Below, piece after piece: positions 1 through 5,536 of a stretch of 6,269 nt of DNA (position 1 is its first letter; every line of letters starts with the position of its first letter). Origin of the DNA: Lachnospiraceae bacterium (GTDB lineage: Bacteria; Bacillota; Clostridia; Lachnospirales; Lachnospiraceae). The stretch spans positions 1 through 6,269 of the forward strand of contig CAAEHZ010000262.1 of NCBI GenBank assembly GCA_900755865.1, written 5' to 3'. Position numbers and translations under genes: made by a program. Under the pieces are notes generated by a model. The model searched no databases and had not been told where the DNA came from. It saw only the letters and a program-made list of their open reading frames with translations.

Positions 1-264
1 CGCCTTCCGGACTTTCTCAGCAAACACGGCGCTTTCCCCTGCCATATTCCGGGTCATTCCTCCGTGGAGCGCATCTACGGCTACAAAACCTTTGCCACCA
101 CTGAGGGAATGAACACCGCTCTGGATGCCCTGCTGCAAAAACAGCTTTTCCCCTTAGTGGAAAAGGGCTTAAGCGGTGCTGTCTATACGCAGCTTTCCGA
201 TGTGGAGGAAGAGGTGAACGGTCTTGTTACCTATGACCGGAAAGTTGTAAAAATCAGGCTTTAA
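1..264 (+). CDS. Glycoside hydrolase family 2 protein, C-terminal fragment (5' end outside window)
   Basis: The reading frame is open from base 1 to the TAA at 262-264 and gives 87 residues. The start codon lies upstream of the window; the internal GTG at 64 is not the start, because family-like sequence (LPDFLSKHGAF, IPGHSS) precedes it. The ending VYTQLSDVEEEVNGL followed by TYDRKVVK is the characteristic tail of clostridial GH2 sugar hydrolases (beta-galactosidase/beta-glucuronidase superfamily), where it closes the catalytic TIM barrel. The catalytic glutamates are not in this fragment, so neither substrate nor activity can be judged. No signal peptide can be assessed. The gene ends 11 bp inside the convergent MATE gene, and no terminator hairpin is visible just past its stop. 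Family recognition rests on the tail motif; the exact enzyme is unknown. Confidence 0.85.
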   Translation, partial: RLPDFLSKHGAFPCHIPGHSSVERIYGYKTFATTEGMNTALDALLQKQLFPLVEKGLSGAVYTQLSDVEEEVNGLVTYDRKVVKIRL

Positions 265-1609
265 CCGCTGCACCGTTTTTCCGCTTTTCCAGCACCTTCC
301 TTACATGAATATAGGCAGGAATCAGGAAAGCATCCGCAAACAGCCATGCAATCGGGCTGCCCAGACAGACTCCCATATATCCGATAACCGGCACAAGGAA
401 AATACCTGCCAGTGACCGGGCTATCATTTCAAACACACCCGCCAGAATCGCAAAGGTAGGAAATCCCATTCCCTGTATCAGGAAACGCACGATATTTACC
501 AGCGCCAACGGGAAATAAAAAATCGTGTTGATAATCAGGAACAGCCTGACATCCCCGATAATGGCAACCTGATCTGCATCCAGGAAAAGTCTTGCCAGCG
601 GTTCTCCCGCAAAAAAGGCAATCACAAAAGCAATCACGGAATATCCTGCTCCCAGCATCACGCAGGACTTCAAACCGGTGCCCACCCGTTCCAGCTTACC
701 GGCACCCACATTCTGTCCTCCGTAGGTTGCCATGGTAGAGCCCATGGCATCAAAAGGACATGCCAGGAAGCTGCTGACACGGCCTGCCGCAGTCACCGCT
801 GCAACCGCATCAGAGCCAAGGGAATTGGTTGCACTCTGTAAAATAACACTGCCGATTGCCGTGATGGAATACTGCAGCCCCATGGGAACTCCCATGCCGC
901 AAAGGCTGCCGCACAAATGGGTATCAAAGCCCCATTCCCCCTTCTGAATCCGCAGAATCTCGAATTTCTTTATCATGAAAAGCAGACAGCAAAGTCCCGA
1001 TACTCCCTGAGAAATTACCGTTGCCCAGGCTGCTCCCGCCACACCCATCTGTAAATTGATAATGAAGAACAAATCCAGTCCGATGTTGATAAAGGAAGCC
1101 ATTATCAGAAAGATAACCGGCGTCTTGCTGTCGCCAAGGGCACGGATAACACCGGAGGTCATATTATACAGAAAAGTGGTTGGAATCCCCAGAAAAATAA
1201 TCCAGATATAGGTATAAGCTCCCTCCAGAATATTTTCAGGGGTTTTCATCATCACCAGAATCGGACGGCAGAGAATCGTTGTCAGCACAGTCAAAACTGC
1301 CGCAAAGGCAATAGACAGCCAGATACAGTTTGCCACAACCCTGCGCATCCCGCTGTAATCTCCCGCACCGAATTTATGGGAAATCGGGATGGAAAAGCCG
1401 CTGCAGATTCCCATACAGAAACCGATAATCAAAAAGTTGACAGAACCCGTGGAACCAACTGCCGCCAGATTTTCCGTTCCCAGAAAACGGCCTACTATCA
1501 CTGTGTCCACCAGACTGTAAAACTGCTGGAATAAAAAGCCAAATAAAAGCGGTATGGAAAAACCAAGAATCAGCCCCATGGGAGAGCCCTTTGTCATATC
1601 CTTTGTCAT
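254..1609 (-). CDS. MATE family efflux transporter (complete, 451 aa)
   Basis: An inner-membrane, cation-coupled exporter of the MATE family (MatE domains, NorM/DinF-like superfamily). Such proteins expel drugs or metabolites in exchange for Na+ or H+; the substrate here cannot be told. The 451 residues suit the usual 12-helix family. The internal duplication is visible: the loop GAGDYSGMRRV (81-91) matches GAGKLERVG (302-310), and the helix region starting RALGDSKTP (156-164) matches IQGMGFPTF (378-386). The first helix starts near residue 10, and TVIVGRFLG with ENLAAVG (36-52) is a typical MATE segment. The ATG at 1609 was chosen because AAGAAGG (1625-1619) lies 9 bp upstream; the second Met (residue 5) would be too far from it. 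The gene has its own predicted promoter. Its 3' end overlaps the GH2 gene tail-to-tail, and no terminator was found within about 100 bp of its stop. Confidence 0.95.
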   Translation of the reverse strand: MTKDMTKGSPMGLILGFSIPLLFGFLFQQFYSLVDTVIVGRFLGTENLAAVGSTGSVNFLIIGFCMGICSGFSIPISHKFGAGDYSGMRRVVANCIWLSIAFAAVLTVLTTILCRPILVMMKTPENILEGAYTYIWIIFLGIPTTFLYNMTSGVIRALGDSKTPVIFLIMASFINIGLDLFFIINLQMGVAGAAWATVISQGVSGLCCLLFMIKKFEILRIQKGEWGFDTHLCGSLCGMGVPMGLQYSITAIGSVILQSATNSLGSDAVAAVTAAGRVSSFLACPFDAMGSTMATYGGQNVGAGKLERVGTGLKSCVMLGAGYSVIAFVIAFFAGEPLARLFLDADQVAIIGDVRLFLIINTIFYFPLALVNIVRFLIQGMGFPTFAILAGVFEMIARSLAGIFLVPVIGYMGVCLGSPIAWLFADAFLIPAYIHVRKVLEKRKNGAAVKA

Positions 1610-1646
1610 CGCCAGTCACCCTTCTTTCTCTCAAATCATACACTCT

Positions 1647-1710
1647 AAAGGCATTTTTGCTTTATGGATTATATCTGTTCTTTTTCAGAAGTGCAATGTA
1701 CATTTTTGCT
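1647..1710. promoter_or_regulatory. Repeats around the MATE promoter, possible operator
   Basis: The 10-bp word CATTTTTGCT occurs on the + strand at 1652-1661 (around the predicted transcription start) and at 1701-1710 (just upstream of the -35 box), 49 bp apart. A perfect 10-bp palindrome, AATGTACATT (1695-1704), overlaps the outer edge of the -35 box. AAAGGCA (1647-1653) and TGCTTT (1658-1663) form a small imperfect inverted repeat over the start site. Such symmetry over promoter elements is what a repressor or activator site would look like, but the region is AT-rich and chance is a real alternative. No specific regulator family is recognised. Confidence 0.3.
1668..1696 (-). promoter_or_regulatory. 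Sigma-A-type promoter of the MATE gene
   Basis: On the minus strand TTGCAC (1696-1691) and a perfect TATAAT (1673-1668) are separated by exactly 17 bases (1690-1674). The expected transcription start is near 1661, leaving a leader of about 50 nt before the ATG at 1609. This is the best promoter match in the window, and it means the MATE gene need not depend on read-through from the AlbA_2 gene upstream. It is a sequence match only. Confidence 0.8.
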
Positions 1711-1772
1711 GAATATGACCATGTTTATGTATTATTTTGCCGTGATTTTACTGGCGGACCATCTTCCTTTTC

Positions 1773-3230
1773 CTATGCCTTCAACCGATAAATCCGGTTC
1801 TTTCTGGCTCCCTCTGCCACAACAATATCTTCATCAACAAGCTCCTTTAAGTAATCCCTGACTCTGGATGGCTGCAAATGAACATATTCTGCAATTTGTG
1901 CCGCCTTTGCCTCTGCATTGTCTGTCAGATATTCTACAATCAGCTCTTTTCGCATCGTTTTTATCGCCGATTTTTTATCGCCGATTTTTATCGCCGATTT
2001 TTTATCGCCGATTTTTTTTAAATTAAGGGATAACGTAATTCTATCCGGTTCAAAGTTTTCAGAAATAACAGGTTCCTTCCAGCCCTGTCCGTTCCACACT
2101 GAAAATATATTGGGAATACCACTGCCCGCACGCTCTCCGATATCAATCAAATTAAACATTTTCAACAACATACTGTTTCTCGGGTCAGAAATTCCTCCGC
2201 TTCTTGCTGCATCAATTTCAATCCGAAACCGTCCCGGATTGGAAAGTGTAATACTGTCCCGCTGCTTAATAATAACAATTCCCTGCCTGCCATAGTAATC
2301 CGCATTTACAAGACAATTTGCCAATGCCTCTCGTAACGCATGATGTACCGGTGTATCTTCAATTCTGGTTACTCCTTCCAATTTAAAGGGTACCTTAATA
2401 TCCTGTACCAGTTTATTATAAACCCGGAAATAGAAATCATAGATATTACCACTCCAATCACCGGAAGAAGAAATTATCCGGTCTGTCCATCTGGTTGTTT
2501 CATCATATCTTTCCTGGTAATCCAGAAAATAAGAAGGAAATTCCCGAACAATCTCATACTCATTACCAAACATTAAAAGTCCCGCAGAAGTAGGATGTTT
2601 CCTGCCATCCTTTCCAATAGCAGCTGCTCCAATTCTTAATAAAAAATCCTCATCCTCCAGTGCTTCCCATACATGTCCCGGACGGGATAAACGCATCCTC
2701 TGCCGATAACTGCGGATACTTTCCCCGTTCAACACATCAAGCTGCATTTCCTCCAATACCAGCGCATCCTGAGTCACTGCTGCGGCATCCCGCACCATTG
2801 CCTGATATTCTTCCTTCGTACAACGATAATCCCCCTCCCCGTTTCGCCTGTAAGTTCCACTTATGGGATTTCCATCAATATACACCGGTCTATATGCCCT
2901 GTCCGCCCGGGGAATATCAATAACGATAATGTGGTCACCATCCACTTCCTGCACATACACATTTTTATCGGAAAGAATATTTACACTCACCTTTTGAGGA
3001 TTGTTTATAATATTCCAAAATTCTGCAATAAGCCCCTGCGGGTCGGGAAGATTTACAGTATCAAAGGTTTTATCTGCCTTCTCTACTACACCAAGCAAAA
3101 TAATCCCACCAAGTGTATTTGCAAATGCTGAATAAGTTTCCCAGATACTTCCTGGCAATCCACCAAGTGCTTTCTTTGCTTCAATACGGTTATTTTCTCT
3201 ATAGTTTTCAAGATGGGAAAAATCAATCAT
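1773..3230 (-). CDS. AlbA_2/Schlafen-like domain, GHKL ATP-binding and winged-helix protein (485 aa)
   Basis: Predicted soluble nucleic-acid-associated regulator of unknown target, resembling the COG2865-type 'putative transcriptional regulators'. An AlbA_2-like domain spans roughly 10-145 (AFANTLGGIILLGV at 35-48; YRRNGEGDYRCTKEEY at 127-142). A GHKL-type ATP-binding domain (HATPase_c_4-like) spans about 293-400: N-box-like REALANCLVNADYY with E301, N305 and N309, then ITLSNPGRF and GERAGSGI (365-372). Residues 406-423 are two copies of a nine-residue repeat (KIGDKKSAI), and 426-485 form a winged helix (QIAEYVHLQPSRVRDYLKEL). The ATG at 3230 follows GGAGAGG closely; the next Met is residue 145, so the start is secure. 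There are no membrane segments. Spot counts give lower G+C here (20/60 at 2401-2460, 23/60 at 3001-3060) than in the flanking genes (36/60 at 781-840, 31/60 at 4081-4140), hinting at separate origin. It has its own promoter. Function is inferred from fold only. Confidence 0.88.
   Translation of the reverse strand: MIDFSHLENYRENNRIEAKKALGGLPGSIWETYSAFANTLGGIILLGVVEKADKTFDTVNLPDPQGLIAEFWNIINNPQKVSVNILSDKNVYVQEVDGDHIIVIDIPRADRAYRPVYIDGNPISGTYRRNGEGDYRCTKEEYQAMVRDAAAVTQDALVLEEMQLDVLNGESIRSYRQRMRLSRPGHVWEALEDEDFLLRIGAAAIGKDGRKHPTSAGLLMFGNEYEIVREFPSYFLDYQERYDETTRWTDRIISSSGDWSGNIYDFYFRVYNKLVQDIKVPFKLEGVTRIEDTPVHHALREALANCLVNADYYGRQGIVIIKQRDSITLSNPGRFRIEIDAARSGGISDPRNSMLLKMFNLIDIGERAGSGIPNIFSVWNGQGWKEPVISENFEPDRITLSLNLKKIGDKKSAIKIGDKKSAIKTMRKELIVEYLTDNAEAKAAQIAEYVHLQPSRVRDYLKELVDEDIVVAEGARKNRIYRLKA
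1962..2019 (-). repeat. Coding tandem repeat: 2 x 27 bp built from four ATCGGCGAT words between A-runs
   Basis: On the coding strand two identical 27-bp units (2015-1989 and 1988-1962) each encode KIGDKKSAI. Each unit holds the word ATCGGCGAT twice, spaced alternately 14 and 13 bp apart, so the word is read first as ATC GGC GAT (IGD) and then one frame over as TCG GCG ATA (SAI). In the third frame every copy reads CGG CGA TAA, a stop. The words are separated by A-runs of 8, 6, 5 and 6, with a further 5 after the last. The word is also nearly palindromic (ATCG-G-CGAT). The repeat lies in the linker between the ATPase and winged-helix domains. Confidence 0.95.
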
Positions 3231-3271
3231 ATCCTCTCCGCTCCTATATTGCTGTAATTACTGTCACATTC

Positions 3272-3280
3272 ATTATAACA
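3272..3280 (-). promoter_or_regulatory. Extended -10 promoter of the AlbA_2/ATPase gene
   Basis: TGTTATAAT on the minus strand (3280-3272) is a perfect TATAAT with the TGn extension. No good -35 box lies 16-18 bp upstream; that space is taken by the right arm of the terminator hairpin. Extended -10 promoters often tolerate a poor -35. The start would fall near 3265, giving a leader of about 35 nt before the ATG at 3230. Confidence 0.65.
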
Positions 3281-3283
3281 TAG

Positions 3284-3328
3284 AAAAAGGAAGGGCACAC
3301 TCCTTTTTACGGAATGTCCCTTCCTCCT
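3284..3328 (-). terminator. Intrinsic terminator of the sugar operon
   Basis: Twenty bases past the isomerase stop, the minus strand folds into a long hairpin. The left arm AGGAAGGGACATTCC (3325-3311) pairs with GGAGTGTGCCCTTCCT (3303-3288) around the loop GTAAAAA. There is one bulged G (3296) and one T-G wobble, and G-U pairs may extend the base. The T-run 3288-3284 follows. This fits a strong Rho-independent terminator and separates the sugar operon from the AlbA_2 gene. Confidence 0.9.
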
Positions 3329-3347
3329 GTCATTTTATGATAACACT

Positions 3348-4832
3348 TTAGCAGAACGGATTCTCTGTGGGATAAGGCAGGGACTTGGGATGATTGTAAT
3401 CCAAATCCTCCACAGGTACTCCTATGTACTTGAATACCTCGAAGAGAGCCTTTCCGAAGTGACCGAATGCTACTGCGCCGTGATGAGGGAAGTTCTTCTC
3501 AATCAGTACATGGCGATAGAAACGTCCCATTTCCGGAATTGCGAATACGCCGATACCACCGAAGGACTTGGTTGCAACCGGCAGAACCTCGCCCTGTGCG
3601 ATGTAAGCCCGAAGCTTGTTGTCTGCGGTGGACTGCAGACGATAGAAGGTAATATCGCCAGGCATGATATCTCCCTCCAGAGTTCCGTTGGTTACTTCTA
3701 CCGGCAGAGAACGTGCCATAATCTTCTGGTTCTTCATGCTGCAGAATGCCAGCTTCCTGGAGCAGGTATTTCCGCAATGGAAGCCCATGAAGGTATCCTT
3801 GTGGGTATAAGGGAACTTGCCCTCGATTGCTTCTTTATACATATCATCCGGTACAGAGTTGTTGATATCCAGCAGAGTAACTGCATCTGCGCTGACACAG
3901 GTACCGATAAACTCGCTTAAGCAGCCGTAAATATCTACTTCGCAGGATACCGGGATGCCCATTCCTGTCAGACGGCTGTTGACATAGCAGGGAACGAAAC
4001 CGAACTGGGTCTGGAATGCAGGCCAGCACTTTCCGGCGATGGCAACATACTTCCGGTAGCCTTTATGTGCCTCTACCCAGTCAAGCAGGGTCAGCTCATA
4101 CTGAGCCAGCTTAGGCAGAACCTCAGGCTTCATATTGCCTGCGCCAAGCTCCTCTTCCATTTCCTTTACCTTGGCAGGGATTCTTGCATCACCCTCATGC
4201 TTGTTGAAGGCTTCAAACAAATCCAGCTCGGAATTTTCCTCAATCTCAACGCCCAGGTTGTAAAGCTGCTTAATCGGTGCATTACATGCCAGGAAGTTCA
4301 GAGGTCTGGGGCCGAAGGAAATAATCTTCAAATCACTTAAGCCTACAATCGCTCTTGCCATGGGAACAAAATCATGAATCATATCTGCACATTCTTCTGC
4401 AGTTCCTACGGGATACTCCGGAATATATGCCTTGATGTTACGCAGCTTTAAATTGTAGCTGGCGTTGAGCATACCACAGTAAGCATCTCCTCTGCCGTCA
4501 GCCAAATCATTCTGGCTTTCCTCTGCTGCCGCAACAAAGATGGACGGTCCGTCAAAATGCTTTGCAAGCAGTGTTTCGGAAATTTCCGGTCCGAAGTTTC
4601 CAAGATATACACAGAGTGCGTTGCATCCTGCCTTCTTAATGTCCTCCAGAGCCTGTACCATATGGATTTCGCTTTCCACGATACAGACAGGACACTCATA
4701 AATATCTGCTGCACCATATTTCTTTGTGTAGGCATCCACCAATGCCTTTCTTCTGTTCACGGACAAGCTCTCCGGGAAACAGTCACGGCTTACCGCTACA
4801 ATACCGATTTTCACCTGTGGAATATTATTCAT
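3348..4832 (-). CDS. L-fucose/L-arabinose isomerase family protein (494 aa)
   Basis: Predicted cytosolic metal-dependent aldose-ketose isomerase of the FucI/AraA-like fold; such enzymes convert L-fucose, D-arabinose or L-arabinose to the ketose. The N-terminal part (VKIGIVAVSRDCFPESL, residues 7-23) is the Rossmann-like domain. Candidate metal ligands, by analogy with E. coli FucI Glu337, Asp361 and His528, are E298 (SCEVD), D322 (LLDIN) and a histidine of FPHHGAVAFGH (448-458). At 494 aa it is shorter than classical FucI (about 590), so it belongs to a divergent branch and the substrate is open. The frame stays open up to an ATG at 4952, but that would overlap the DUF4867 gene by 77 bp with non-family sequence. 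The ATG at 4832 has GGAGG five bases upstream and directly precedes the conserved start. It is the last gene of the operon, 43 bp after DUF4867 and followed by a strong terminator. Confidence 0.88.
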   Translation of the reverse strand: MNNIPQVKIGIVAVSRDCFPESLSVNRRKALVDAYTKKYGAADIYECPVCIVESEIHMVQALEDIKKAGCNALCVYLGNFGPEISETLLAKHFDGPSIFVAAAEESQNDLADGRGDAYCGMLNASYNLKLRNIKAYIPEYPVGTAEECADMIHDFVPMARAIVGLSDLKIISFGPRPLNFLACNAPIKQLYNLGVEIEENSELDLFEAFNKHEGDARIPAKVKEMEEELGAGNMKPEVLPKLAQYELTLLDWVEAHKGYRKYVAIAGKCWPAFQTQFGFVPCYVNSRLTGMGIPVSCEVDIYGCLSEFIGTCVSADAVTLLDINNSVPDDMYKEAIEGKFPYTHKDTFMGFHCGNTCSRKLAFCSMKNQKIMARSLPVEVTNGTLEGDIMPGDITFYRLQSTADNKLRAYIAQGEVLPVATKSFGGIGVFAIPEMGRFYRHVLIEKNFPHHGAVAFGHFGKALFEVFKYIGVPVEDLDYNHPKSLPYPTENPFC

Positions 4833-4837
4833 TTCTT

Positions 4838-4842
4838 CCTCC
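4838..4842 (-). promoter_or_regulatory. Ribosome binding site that fixes the isomerase start
   Basis: GGAGG (4842-4838) lies five bases before the ATG at 4832. The in-frame ATG at 4844 overlaps this site and has only a weaker GGAAGAG (4858-4852) upstream. Starting there would add four residues (MEEE); this is the only serious alternative start. Confidence 0.75.
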
Positions 4843-4875
4843 ATTTCTGCGCTCTTCCACGCACCATACATATTT

Positions 4876-5520
4876 CTATTCGTTGATATCCAGATTCTTT
4901 CCACGCAGTCCGAGGAAGCTTCCCTCGTCCAGTCCGCCTTCCGGATGACCAATCAGCCACTTGTTGACTGCCGTAATCAGACAGTCCTCATTGGTTTCGG
5001 ATGTCAGGTCTGCCGCTTTCCCATGCTCCTTTTTCAGAGGATAATTCGTCCCTCTGGGCAGAACAATTGCCACCTGAAATCCCTTTCCCTCCACACCACA
5101 GGGTGCATAGTGCAATGTGGTTGCAAAAACCTCTACAGCCGTTCCCGCAGGAACTGAAAATGCCTCTACCAAAGACGTATCATAGGTATGATCCTCTTTT
5201 ACGTCCTGTAAGCTGCCAAGCATCAGAACCGCATCCGTAGCAGCCACATTTATCTCAGAATCCCTGTGATATTCCAGCGCATTCAGCTTCGTATTATGAC
5301 CGTTGCAATAGCCAATCTGAATCGGCATGCCGCCATATACCACAGTGGAAAGCTTTTCAAAAGCATCCAGCTCTTCCAGTTCCTTTACGGAAGGCTCATA
5401 CACTACCCCTTCAGGTACCGGCGTTTTTTTCATTGCTTCCACAAGGTCATCCAGTGCCACATTATCTACCACACGCCCATACTTTCTAAAAGCAGGGTCC
5501 TTCACAGATAAAATCTTCAT
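4876..5520 (-). CDS. DUF4867 family protein, possible cupin-like sugar-pathway protein (214 aa)
   Basis: I recognise the DUF4867 family from the opening MKILSVKDPAFRKYG, the VVYEPS segment (39-44) and the core YHRDSEINVAATDAVLMLG (84-102). No function is established that I know of. The alternation of short hydrophobic strands with glycine and proline turns, VPAGTAVEVFATTLHYAPC (123-141), looks like a cupin barrel. H75, H85, E89 and H137 are plausible metal ligands; this is inference from the pattern. There is no signal peptide or membrane segment. The ATG at 5520 has AAAGGGG (5535-5529) eight bases upstream. The gene starts 16 nt after the kinase stop and ends 43 nt before the isomerase start, so all three are almost surely co-transcribed. 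That points to a role in the same sugar pathway, for example an epimerase/mutarotase or a second isomerase. Confidence 0.85.
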   Translation of the reverse strand: MKILSVKDPAFRKYGRVVDNVALDDLVEAMKKTPVPEGVVYEPSVKELEELDAFEKLSTVVYGGMPIQIGYCNGHNTKLNALEYHRDSEINVAATDAVLMLGSLQDVKEDHTYDTSLVEAFSVPAGTAVEVFATTLHYAPCGVEGKGFQVAIVLPRGTNYPLKKEHGKAADLTSETNEDCLITAVNKWLIGHPEGGLDEGSFLGLRGKNLDINE

Positions 5521-5536
5521 ACACGAATCCCCTTTC

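Noticed and set aside
1374..1643. Minus-strand frame of 89 codons overlapping the MATE gene start
   Set aside because: It is an alternative frame of the MATE 5' end; the MATE frame has the clear family sequence and the better-placed ribosome binding site.
1700..1772. Terminator after the AlbA_2/ATPase gene
   Set aside because: I looked for a GC-rich hairpin followed by a T-run on the minus strand and found none, so read-through into the MATE gene remains possible.
1664..1861. Small + strand frames in the MATE/AlbA_2 gap as possible small proteins
   Set aside because: They run across the gap and into the AlbA_2 gene antisense, with no convincing ribosome binding site or recognisable product.
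1962..2019. CRISPR-like array of short repeats
   Set aside because: The words are only 9 bp with spacers that are pure A/T runs of 4-5 bp, and the whole block is in frame inside a protein-coding gene.
3390..3920. Open frame of 176 codons on the + strand
   Set aside because: It lies wholly antisense to the isomerase gene, has no ribosome binding site I could find, and its translation resembles no family I recognise; it is a shadow frame.
4833..4952. Longer isomerase start at 4952 adding 40 residues
   Set aside because: It would overlap the DUF4867 gene by 77 bp, its sequence does not look like the family, and the ATG at 4832 has an excellent GGAGG site and begins the conserved domain.
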